Shown one piece after another: positions 43,408-53,144 of a stretch of 64,000 nt of DNA. Every line of letters starts with the position of its first letter. Within the stretch, counting starts at the first letter, position 1. Source of the stretch: Mesostigma viride (lineage: Eukaryota > Streptophyta > Mesostigmatophyceae > Mesostigmatales > Mesostigmataceae); NCBI GenBank assembly GCA_009746045.1, contig RPFO01000076.1, positions 4,519,775 to 4,583,774 of the forward strand. Direction: 5' to 3'. The notes under the pieces are model-generated. The model made no database searches, had not been told where the DNA came from, and saw only the letters and a program-made list of their open reading frames with translations. Position numbers and translations under genes: made by a program.

Positions 43408-46156
43408 ATGGCTAGCGGCGTGCAGCCGCAGGCAGGTATTGAAAACAATGGCGGGGATGCCGGACATGTGGAGCATGCCAGTGAACAGGACGCAGTAGCA
43501 CCACCGGGGCAAGAGAACACAATGGATACAGGCCCTGTATCAGTGGGCGCTGTAGGTGATGAAGTACAGAAGCAAAGGGCATCAAACGTGTACGTCAGGG
43601 GAGCAGTCAATGAACTTCATAGAATGAATGCCTCCGGTGCTTCGGATGAGGAAACCGAGCAAACAGCCAAAACGGATGGGAAATCTCAGGTAAATTTATG
43701 ACAGGGGAAATCCGGTTGTTATTTTACCAAAGGAATATTACAATAAGTGCAGTTCTTGGCGTTTGGAATCATGACATTGCTTGTGCTATTGCTCTTGAAT
43801 TGCATTTTACCAAAGGAATATTACAATAAGTGCAGTTCTTGGCGTTTGGAATCATGACATTGCTTGTGCTATTGCTCTTGAATTGCATTTTACCAAAGGA
43901 ATATTACTAAGTGCAGTTCTTGGCGTTTGGAATCATGACATTGCTTGTGCTATTGCTGTTGAATTGCAACAGGCAGCATCGCAGGACCCACCTGCGCACA
44001 AGTGCCTCGTCAAGTATCTGGGATATTTGGGGGTGCTCGTGAAGGGAGCCGGCAGCCTCTCGATTGCATCCCGGGGTGCTACTGCGGCCAAGCCAGTTGT
44101 GCTTCACATGCTCGACGTGGGCAAGGGTTTTCCAACCAACAGCAGGTTCATCAACGGTATTCCTCAGATAACCGTTCCAGAGCACAACATCACACGAGCT
44201 CACAACTTCTACACGCTGTCTGATGAAAAGGATTCCCTGGCCCAACTAGACACCAAGAGTGACTGGCCTCCGCTGTATGTTTCGTGCAAAAAGGCTGGCT
44301 CTCGTAGCACCGCCAAGGTGACGTCGTTCTCCATCGGTGACATCTGCAGTCATGCGGATCCTGAGCTAATGCGTGACCTGCGTGCCACTCCCACGGGCAA
44401 CACCGTTGTGCGGCTTGTCATCCTCGGACTCGCTTGTGTGAGGGCAGCCAGCACTGGCCATGAGTACCAGTCCTTTGTGGCGTTGGTGCGTCCCATTTAC
44501 AGCTGCGGGGAAGGAGAATGGACGGTTACCTCATTCGCCTCCGGTGAAATCCGTGTAGCGTGGTGCCGACCATATAACTTGACGGTTGACCCTGCCGCCA
44601 CCGCCGAATTGCATTGCCATTCGAGTACTACCTTGGCGGATGCCATGGCGGACATCACGTCAGTGTTTACCCGCCAGGAGTCGCGCATCAACCAGTTAAG
44701 GAGCGCGACCAACAAGACCACCGGGCAGGGCTATCTTGTAAGTATCTCAGATCGGTTTTGCATTGTTGACATTCATATGCTAGAACATGCCATGCGCAAT
44801 CCAACCGCAGCCGAGCGCAAACCACACTGGCGCATATTATCAATGTGCATACTAGAAGACACCATCAGGAGCACTCTATTTGTAAGCACCATAAAACATT
44901 AATTATTGTTGATGTAAAATGTCAATCTCTGTATGCGTGCATGTTTACAATTCAGGTGCTCGCTGTCGTCCCGCCTGCTCCATCCGATGAAGATGAAGAT
45001 GAAGATGAAAGCGGGGGCGATGCCAGCTATGACCTGGAGGATGAAGAGGAGGTGGAGGAGGAGCACAATGATGGGGAAGGGGGGGTGACGATGGCAGCGA
45101 GGAACAAACATCACCCGTCAAGCCCAAGAAGCGCGCCTCGACGGCGGCGGGGGGGGGGGCCAGCGGAGCTTGCGCCCTGCACGCCAGCTTGAATACCAGG
45201 GCGGGAAGGCACTGCCGCCTCGCGCAGCAAAGTCAGCACCGTCCGAGAGTGCGATGCCAGCAGCTCCCCCGGCAGCTCCCCCGGCAGCTCCCCCGGCAAA
45301 GTGGCTAGCGCCCCTTACTCAGGGGTTGCAAGCAGCACAGGCAGCAATCGCAGAGCTGAAGGACTGGGTGGGGTTTCAAGCGAAGCAAGGGAGGAAGAAG
45401 GCGCCGCCGTCTGTGGCTATGCAGATCGCTGATTTGAATGCAAAGGTTTCCAAGTGCCAATCATCATTGGCAGCGCGTGCAAAGCCGGCTGCCGCCCCAG
45501 AGAACCCCGCGACTGCGAAGCTGAAGGAACAGGTCAAATCCCTGACGGAGAGGGTTGATGCTTTGGAAAGGGAACGAGTGCCATGCACGCCTGTTGAATG
45601 TGCTCCAACCTCAAGCCGCGGCACGGAGATTCACCGGCCGACCATTCCTGCTGCGCCTCCCACATTGCGGCAACGTGAAGGCTTCACCGGCATGCAGGGG
45701 GCAGAATGGCAGCCGGCACGCCGTGAGCCAGAGCCGCGCAAGCGCGCACCCGCGATGGATGGGGCAAGGAAGCTGGATTGGCAAGATGAGCCAGAGCCGC
45801 GCACGCGCGCACCCGCGATCGATGAGGCAAGGAAGCTGGATTGGCAAGATGAATCGCATGGCCTGTACGAGCCTTATGACTCCTATTATATGGCCCACGG
45901 TGAGCCCTTGCAGGGCGCTTACCGTTATGCCGCCACGAGGGAGCCAGATAGGCCACATTATGCTGAGGGACATTATGCAGCAACTCAGCATACTCGTCTC
46001 ACGACTCACAGCAACTTTGATGATGAACGCATGCGTGCTCGCAGCGCCCCCCGCCCCCCGCCCCCCGCCCCTCCATCGCGGAAAAGGCATCAGCCGTACT
46101 CGCAAGATGCAAATGAGCGAGGGGAACCAGTTTATTATGGTTCATGTTCATATTGA
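43408..46156 (+). CDS. Second transposon gene, three exons, unknown function
   Basis: Exons 43,408-43,689, 43,973-44,737 and 44,956-46,156. Splice sites are CAG/GTAAAT, CAACAG/GC, CTT/GTAAGT and TTCAG/GT, both introns in phase 0. The product is about 750 residues. Exon 2 encodes a folded-looking region (CLVKYLGYLGVLVKGAGSL ... CRPYNLTVDPAATAELH). Exon 3 has a strongly acidic run (DEDEDEDESGG ... EEEVEEE), a basic stretch (VKPKKRAS, possible NLS), an Ala/Pro repeat, a coiled coil (LKEQVKSLTERVDALERE) and a duplicated EPEPRxRAPA...RKLDWQDE motif. Two frame changes in G-runs (about 45,083 and 45,150) interrupt exon 3. No family recognised. Confidence 0.65.
43721..43967. repeat. 83-bp tandem triplication in intron 1
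   Basis: Units start at 43,721, 43,804 and 43,887 and are nearly identical. Only the last carries the CAACAG acceptor that is used. Confidence 0.9.
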
Positions 46157-46425
46157 TCGTGTTTGCACCTCTTTGTCAGTTTTCAGCCATTTATTCAGCT
46201 TTTTTATGCTGTGATGTATTAGTTGGCGAACAAAGGAATTGTGGTTGCGATCACGTAGTACTTGCTTCTCCATATGTTACATGTAGGAGACATTGGAGAC
46301 AATGCTGATAATCAATTAATATTTGTCTCAAGTAATCATCATCAATATTTTATTTTGCCATGTGCTTGCATTACTTGCGTAGGAAAAGTCAACAAATGAT
46401 GTGTCAAGACATGTCACGGTGGCAC

Positions 46426-46777
46426 GGTGCAACGGTGCAACGGTGCAACGGTGCAACGGTGCAACGGTGCAACGGTGCAACGGTGGCACCCCACGTTGGG
46501 CAGTGCTTGTGGGCAATATAACATTAGTATTGGACGTTATGTTACCTCGTGACACCATACAGCATCATAAAATGGTAGTTTTATGGTGCAACGGTGCAAC
46601 GGTGCAACGGTGCAACGGTGCAACGGTGGCACAGTGGCACCCCACGTTGGGCAGTGCTTGTGGGCAATATAACATTAGTATTGGACGTTAGGTTACCTCG
46701 TGACACCATACAAAATCATAAAATGGTAGTTTTATGGTGCAACGGTGCAACGGTGCAACGGTGCAACGGTGCAACGG
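46426..46777 (-). repeat. Right octamer arrays in a composite tandem repeat
   Basis: Three arrays of GGTGCAAC (46,426-46,483, 46,584-46,628 and 46,735-46,777) are separated by two near-identical stretches of about 100 bases (GGCACCCCACGTTGGGCAGT ... AAAATGGTAGTTTTAT). The orientation is opposite to the left arrays. The spacer sequence differs from that on the left. Confidence 0.9.
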
Positions 46778-46873
46778 TGTCAAAACATGATGAGACACTT
46801 ACCTCCTACCTTTGGACCTAAGAGAGGTACAAAATAACAAAGTTGAAAAAAAGTCAATTTGTACTAGTGGTGG

Positions 46874-46898
46874 AGTACAAATCCAGGTGTGCATGGGG
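46874..46898 (-). repeat. Right terminal inverted repeat
   Basis: Reverse complement of 38,341-38,365 without mismatch, followed by the GGA target copy. Confidence 0.85.
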
Positions 46899-48362
46899 GG
46901 AGAGAAGGGTTCGCAGCGCGGGCTCCGGCTCAGGTGCAAAGCGAACGAATTTATTAGGGGGACGGCCAAGCCGGGCAGCCATACCTGCGCTGAAGTTGCC
47001 CCGGCGGATCCCCACACGAGCTGGGGAGCAGGTGACCGTCGATGCCGGTGGCGATGGCGGTGACGGCGGGGGCCGAGTAGGGGGCTGGGGCGCTGGCACG
47101 GCGGTATCCATGGGGGTCGCCGTCATTGGAGGAAGGTCCTGGCCGTTAATGCGGACGATGAAGACGCCATTAAAGAGGCGGGCATAGATGCTGCACCGTA
47201 GTTGCGGGTTGGCCTGCTTGGCTGCTCGAGCCTCGTGGACCTCTGGCCGGTTCAGGGCGGCAGCCCGGGCCTCAAGCTGCTCCGGGGTATAGTAATCGTC
47301 GATGCTCAGTTGGGTATCGTGGAGGTTCCGGCGGGCCTTCTGCACCTGCAGTTTGTCCTCCTTGCGGTGGAATTCCACCAAGACAGGGGCGGTGGGGCCG
47401 CCGAGCCGTCGTGCCGTTTTGATGACGACGCTTTGGGCCACGCCGAGCTTCCCCAGGAAGGGGTCGCCCCGGAGGTAGGTGCCCAGGCGTGCATCGTTGA
47501 CGTTCGAGGGGACGCCACGTACCACAATACTGCATGAGCGAATGGGTTCGTGCATAGCATCCCTTGTGCTGGCCTTGACGGCTGTTTTGATTTCGTTGAT
47601 GAGCTCCGTAGGGTTCTAAAGCGTGGCGGCATAGGTGGTCTTGGCAGGAGTTATGGAGGCGGCAAGTTGTTGCTGGAGCTGGTGGAGGAGCTGCTGCTGC
47701 TGCTGCAGTCCTGCTGCAATGTGGGTGATGGCGGAGTGGATGGAGGTGTCGGCGTGTGAGGAATGGGCGTGGTGGGTGGCGAGGTGGTTGTGGACAGGGT
47801 TGAGGGCAGCGTTGAGGAGGGAGGGGAGGTGATCGAAGCAGGTATTGACGACTTGCTTGGCGGTGATGCCGATGGCGGCAGCAACAGTGGGGTCGGTTCC
47901 CAGGTCCAGAGAGGCCATGACAAAGCGCTCAAGGGCGCTGTCGGAAAGACGGGAGCACGTCCACCAGACTGCGAGGCAGAGGTCGGTGTCGTCGGGGTCG
48001 TCGTGGAGAAAGTCCGACAGGTGGGTAACCTGTTGGTTGCAGTCCCGGATCTCGCACTTTTTCTCGGCAGCCAGGTGCAGGATGGTGAGGGCGGCAGCTC
48101 GGGACAGGCGCATGATGGCGTTAAGGCCTGGCCATTTGCCAGGTAAAAATGCGGCAGCTTCCTCGGCAGAAAGGGCCTCCTCGCGGGTATCCATGGCAGG
48201 GTCGCTGTTCGGCGGAGCGGTGGAGTGCCAGAGCGGCTGGATGCTGACAGTGGCGTCCGGCATAGCGTGCAAGGGTGTTTCCAATGACGCCATGGCTTCA
48301 TCAGCGAGTTGGTGCAGGGCCGCGGACGCTTGTGATTGCTGGGATGAGTCGTATTCCGCCAT
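46899..48362 (-). CDS. LINE ORF1, RRM-type RNA-binding protein
   Basis: It starts at ATG 48,362 (MAEYDSSQQSQASAALHQL). The N-terminal 248 residues end with a Gln-rich coiled coil (QQQQQLLHQLQQQL). A single in-frame TAG at 47,616-47,618 follows. The frame then continues with SIVVRGVPSNVNDARLG and VVIKTARRLGGPTAPVLVEF, an RRM-like fold as in many LINE ORF1 proteins, then DDYYTPEQLEARAAAL and a Pro-rich tail. The natural end is cut by the DNA transposon: the frame should run three more codons beyond it to a TGA at 38,331-38,329. It would bind element RNA. Confidence 0.8.
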
Positions 48363-48377
48363 ATCGAGCTGAAAAAA

Positions 48378-48884
48378 CAGCGATATTTGCTGGGCAGGGC
48401 GGTGCCGGTATCTTCGGAAATATTGAGCGATAGCTGTAGAAAATTATATCAGCGTGTTCGTCTTCAAAAAGACGAGTCTAATGCAACCGACCCGATGAAA
48501 TTTCATGGCCGGAGTCGAAAGTTATGAGCATTCTCGTATATTGCAACAGCGATATTTGCTGGGCAGGGTGGTGCCGGTATCTTCGGAAATATTGAGCGAT
48601 AGCTGTAGAAAATTATATCAGCGTGTTCGTCTTCAAAAAGACGAGTCTAATGCAACCAACCCGATGAAATTTCATGGCCGGAGTCAAAAGTTATGAGCAT
48701 TCTCGTATATTGCAACAGCGATATTTGCTGGGCAGGGCGGTGCCGGTATCTTCGGAAATATTGAGCGATAGCTGTAGAAAATTATATCAACGTGTTCGTC
48801 TTCAACAGACGAGTCTAATGCAACCAACCCGATGAAATTTCATGGCCGGAGTCAAACGTAATGAGCATTCTCGTATATTGCATT
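48378..48884 (-). repeat. Three 169-bp 5'-UTR monomers of the LINE
   Basis: CAGCGATATTTGCTGGGCAG recurs at 48,378, 48,547 and 48,716, with near-identity along whole 169-base units. They lie directly upstream of ORF1 (16 bases from its start codon) and end where the LINE ends. They are probably promoter monomers, comparable to those of some mammalian L1 elements. Confidence 0.85.
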
Positions 48885-48976
48885 TCGTCACCAGTTTGGG
48901 CTATGCTCTACACGGCTCATGTGGGTGGGTTGGTTGCTGCAATTAGCCATTGACCATGGCCAAGTAAGTAAGCACT

Positions 48977-49853
48977 TAGGCTGGACTGCCTGGCGCTCGA
49001 GGCTTGGGTGGTTGGTCTAGAAATCAGCCCCAAAACGGAGGCCCTGGCCCTCGGCATTGCAGGGCCCCCACCCACACTCCGCCTCTTAGACGACACCGAG
49101 GCCAACTACCCTACTTCAGGCCGCTTCAAGCTGCTCGGCAGTTGGCTTCGCGACTGCGAGGACGACGTGACGACACGGATCGGCATGGCGTGGGCGCAAC
49201 TCCATGACCACCGCCGCTGGTGGAGCAACCCCGCCCTACCCCGGATCGTCAAGCGTGACCTCTTCAAGGTCGTCATTCTGACGATCCTGACCTACGGCGC
49301 CGAGACGTGGACACTGACGCAGGAGCTGAAGCAACGACTCGACGGTAACGTCACCACGATGCTGCGCAAGGCCCTTAACATCCCCTTTCAATGGTTTGCA
49401 CATACACGAGTAATAAGGATTTGTACGCTGATTTGCCCTATGTTTCCCACATTATTAGGCACTGTCAGGCTCCTGGGCCTAGCCGGGCACCTGGCCCGCA
49501 CAGATCAGGTAGACACATCAGATAGACTAGCCGGCACCAAGCCCGCCCAGCCTGGGCGATATGTCCTCACCTGGTGTGCCCCAGGCTGCGCGCGGCAGGG
49601 CCGCCACCCGTGGACTTTTCGTGATAGACTCGGCATGGACATGTGCTACACTAGACGTGACGGCCGGGCTCACCCCCGGGCAGCCTCCTGGTTTGTTTGT
49701 AATGTGGAGGCAGATGGTACGCAAGGATAGATGGCAAGTATTGATGAAGGAGACCCCCCCCCAAGTCTGTGGGGGCTCCGCGTGAGCGCGTATGGCATTC
49801 ATAGCCATTCGGGCCGCGGTGCCCACAACCCTGTAACTAGGACCTAGATAGCT
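48977..49853 (+). pseudogene. Truncated LINE copy, opposite strand
   Basis: It begins inside RT (LDCLALEAWVVGLEISPKTE region) and runs to near the 3' end, stopping just short of the terminal hairpin. The frame is open at 49,008-49,730 with one change near 49,670. It stands head-to-head with the full-length LINE, 92 bases from its 5' end. Confidence 0.8.
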
Positions 49854-51254
49854 TGTCGCGTCTGCGTGCCACAATCTCCGGCGCCACCATGGCGGCTGGC
49901 CACTCAGCTTAATTTGGTAAAACCCAAATGAGCTGAGCTGACGTGCCTGCATGCCCTGTGGGGTGGGCGAGGACCTGTCCCATGATTAACGAAAAGAGGG
50001 CTCTCAGCCGAGGACAAGGAACTGTCCCTCGTGCCTGATGACCACCTTATTGATCCCCTTGTGTACCGTCGCGTGCCGCGTTTGAATATCCTTGCTGGGG
50101 CGTGAGCTAGACGCTCCAACTACTCTAATTGCGACAATATGATGGTGCAAGATGATGCTTTTGCCTCCCCTGCTATAGAACAATGCTTTCACAACACACA
50201 CTTTGCACAGTCTGATGATGAAGCCGCACATGCGGAATTTATTGAGAAAGTTTATACAATTACAAGACGTTGATAGTCTCAATATCGATGCACTCCATGC
50301 TCACGAGCCCGCAGTTAGGCAGCGCTCCATGACATGCTACCGGCCTTGCTCCCAAGGAAAGGAAGAAACACGAAGGCCACTAACGAGAAACTCGAAGAGA
50401 CTACACGCTGCGTGAGAGTCCTCTTCGACTATGAACCAAACCATTCGTCATGCCACACGCATGACACACGCCACACTTGTCAGTCCAGCCAGGAATGCCA
50501 AAACTATCTTGCTGCCTGAACCATGCAAATAGAAACCGCATTCCAGTTGCCGTCCTGGCTTTCTACCACACATGCCAACAAAAGCAGGAAGGCATCCCGA
50601 CAAATCTAAATTGCTACCCTGTTGCCGATCTCATCTCCTAGAGGCTCCGGCATTTCTGTCCCTGGGAATGTCCGGCATTGAGTCACGTCCACCAAGGTCG
50701 AAGCATAATATCCTTCAGACAATCTGCACGCTCACACCTTGCGTGTGAGTGGCCCAGCAACCATTGCGTCTAATCGTTCCTTTCTAGCAGAAATCCCTTT
50801 GTAGGGCTGCCAGCGATTTCGCATTCATTCCAGCGATCTGGCTCCGCACCGCAAATTGTCCTTTTCCATTTTCTGTCCAGTCCTCATAACGTTGACCCGG
50901 GCTATTCTACACCACAAAGACACCTGGCCTGTCAATAGCCTCGGCGCTGTTGAAGTCCAGCAGTCCAGCTCCAGCTCCAGCTGTCCACTAACACGCGTAT
51001 GATCCTCTCGACGCTGCGCACTTGTGCTGCCGTCCGCTCAAGTCAGTGCTGCGCGCCCAGCTGTGCCTGGCCCGGCGCGCGTGCACGTACACTTTCGTCC
51101 GCTCTTATGCTGCAAGTGCTAGTGTCCCCCCCCCCCGGTCACTAGCCTTTGTCGAAAATGCGTAGAAAACAAATTCCTTGCGCACGTCACCGGTCTTGTG
51201 CATAGTGGGCGACCGGATGACATAGCTCGCGTCCGTGACAGCTGTCGCGTCTGC
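49854..51254. other. Unassigned intergenic stretch
   Basis: No gene seen on either strand. It contains a poly-C run (51,126-51,138) and CAGCTC-type short repeats (50,955-50,985). Confidence 0.4.
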
Positions 51255-51911
51255 AGTTAGCATATTGGGGCACCAATGTGCTAGATGGATGCAGGTTGAG
51301 GAGACCTTTCCAACGCCGTGTCAACCGCCTAGTACAGACAAGGGACTAGAAAGATATCAGGTCCCGAAGTACTGCCGACCGGCGGGCGAGGGCGGTGCAC
51401 TCTCAGGGCATAGTGGACAGGACACGTGGCAGGCCGTGCCTGCACAGGCTTAGCCTGAACCCTCACGTGACTGGGACACAGTGTGCTGAGGACGCAACGG
51501 TCCTGTGGCTAGGAGAAGCCAGTAGCCAGCCAGCAGGTCTGCAAGGATGTAAGTCCATGCAGGACTGTGGCAAGTCATGTGCTGTCCTAGACACAGGATA
51601 GCCAGAGATTCCTGTATGCTGCCTGCAACAAGGATGCAGGGCAGCGATACGAGGCTCTGGCAAGGTAGCGTTGCACAGTGTTGCTCATCAGTGACCGAGG
51701 AACAAGGATGGAACGAGGATGCATATAGCTCGAGGCTCAACGAGGCAACGAGCGTCTTCACACACGAACCTTGGTCGTCACGACGAGTGGCGAGCCTATC
51801 GAGGGTCGTAGGCCTGGTGTGAGGATAAAGGTTGCTAGCCAGCAGCCTAGGGTCATTCCAGCCAGCAAGACCAGGAGCTCACAAGCTCTGCTGACGAGTT
51901 GCTGTGCAAAT
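51255..51911 (+). repeat. LTR-D, copy 1
   Basis: It starts AGTTAGCATATTGGGG and is colinear with 62,730-63,377, with clear substitutions. The end is set by the shared CGTACTATTGC that follows both copies. Confidence 0.65.
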
Positions 51912-51936
51912 CGTACTATTGCTTCCAAGCGCTTTC

Positions 51937-53087
51937 ATGTCTGGTTCATCGTCGAGCAGCCACGACCGCTGCTGGTGAGGCGAGCGAGCAGAGAGACGCG
52001 CAAGCGTTTTTCCCCTACCGTAACCAAGCAAACGCTCCAACGTTCGTGCAAGCGGCCTACGTAGCAAGGCACTTGGCAGAAGAGGGGTGGGTCACTGGCG
52101 GTTTGTGGGGGAGGCAACAGGCCAGCGGCGGCGGACCCGATTATTCAGCGGGCTCGCGTCGTGATTTCTCCGGGTGAGACGGGGCGAGTGGCGGTGGAGG
52201 AGTTGGTGCGTATTCGTGACGCGCTAGCTGAAACTGCTAACCGCGTGGAGGTCGCCTACCAGGGTGCCCATATAACGCTAGCCGGTCTCGACCTAGCCAG
52301 GGAGGCGCTTAGCCAGATCGTGGCGACAGCGCTCGGCAGCACAAGACTGTTCAACCACTGGGTGGCTACAGCGGTGCTAGGAGAGGGGGTACCAGACGCC
52401 GACATAATCCGGAACGCCCGAGCTCGCGAGGTTGTGAATCCGTGGAGCACGGCGGTCGAGGTATTTGCTCAGACCATTGAGAATCTGGTTTCAATCTTTT
52501 TGCAAGAGTGGAGAGGGTACGCGGACAGGTTCTTTATTACCACGCAGCCTTTCGGAGTGTACTCCAGGCTTGACACACCAAGACCGGAGACCACCGCAGC
52601 GTGGGGTCCGGAGGTGGAGATAGTCACGGGTGTCGAGAAGACGCCTGAGGACGTCCATTTCGAGTGGACCAACAAGCCAGAGGGCTCCGTCATGCGCTCG
52701 GCCCAGAAGATAAACGAGGGCGACGGCACTACAGAAACCTACGAGGAGAGGCAGAGAGCAGATCTGCACGTCCCCCGTGAGGTGACTCACGAGTACGATC
52801 GTTACGGCCGAGGCGAGCAAAACGAGCTTGTCGGAGGCGGTAAGCGGTGGGTACGCAATCTTGCTTGGCATCGCAATCCAGGTGAGGAACAACACCCAGT
52901 CGAACGCAAGGAAGACGGGCGACCTGTAACCTGCGTGCTGGGAGAGTTTAACCCAGACCTCCAGATTGTCGCAGCAGCAGCAGCCACACCGGTTGCTGAG
53001 GGTGTTGAGGAGCGTCCAGACCGTGAGGAGTCGCAGGCGAGTGCAGGCCAGGAGGCGGCCTCGTCTGGAGTAAGTGCGTCAGCCTGA
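51937..53087 (+). pseudogene. ORF1 of LTR-D element, copy 1, frameshifted
   Basis: The ATG at 51,937 (MSGSSSSSHDRC) is followed by a frame change near 51,975, then PTFVQAAYVARHLAEEGWV, another change near 52,130, and an open frame to 53,087 (PGETGRVAVEELVRIRDALAE ... SASA). It is mostly helical, with REALSQIVATAL, RLFNHWVATAVLGEG and an acidic/charged C-terminal third. Copy 2 at 63,409 reads through the same region in one frame, so the two changes here are losses or errors. It resembles ORF1 of the LTR-A element in length, position and helix pattern. Confidence 0.65.
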
Positions 53088-53132
53088 GTGGTTCCAGCAG
53101 CCATATCTGCGTGTGTTGTCTTTAGTATTTTA

Positions 53133-53144
53133 TAATGCTTCGTA
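53133..53144. repeat. Left target-site duplication of a LINE insertion
   Basis: TAATGCTTCGTA, repeated at 54,499-54,510 on the other side of the LINE fragment. Confidence 0.75.

Larger units (their letters stand above)
38341..46898. mobile_element. 8.56-kb DNA transposon with octamer subterminal arrays
   Basis: The ends are 25-base identical inverted repeats (38,341-38,365 and 46,874-46,898; outer part CCCCATGCACACCTGG). GGA is duplicated at 38,338-38,340 and 46,899-46,901. Inside each end lie arrays of the octamer ACCGTTGC, in forward orientation on the left and in reverse complement on the right. Two spliced genes diverge from about 43 kb: a DUF7869/DDE-like protein to the left and an unknown protein to the right. 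The host LINE reading frame heals when the element is taken out. I know of no described superfamily with this build, but no database was searched. Confidence 0.85.
34615..48884 (-). mobile_element. Full-length LINE, interrupted by a DNA transposon
   Basis: In its own direction: three 169-bp 5'-UTR monomers (48,884-48,378), ORF1 (48,362-46,899), the DNA transposon (46,898-38,341), ORF2 (38,332-34,699), then a hairpin and a tetranucleotide tail (about 34,690-34,610). Without the transposon it would be about 5.7 kb, a normal LINE length. Removing the transposon and one GGA makes ORF1 end at a TGA that overlaps the ORF2 ATG, which shows that the two halves are one element. Confidence 0.85.

Noticed and set aside
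45611-46105. 164-codon minus-strand ORF over exon 3 of the second transposon gene
   Set aside because: It is the antisense of a repetitive coding region; the plus-strand frame with splice sites explains the sequence.
47616-48301. 216-codon alternative frame antisense to the LINE 5' region
   Set aside because: Thr/Pro/Ser-rich shadow of ORF1 in another frame; ORF1 has recognisable RRM and coiled-coil parts.
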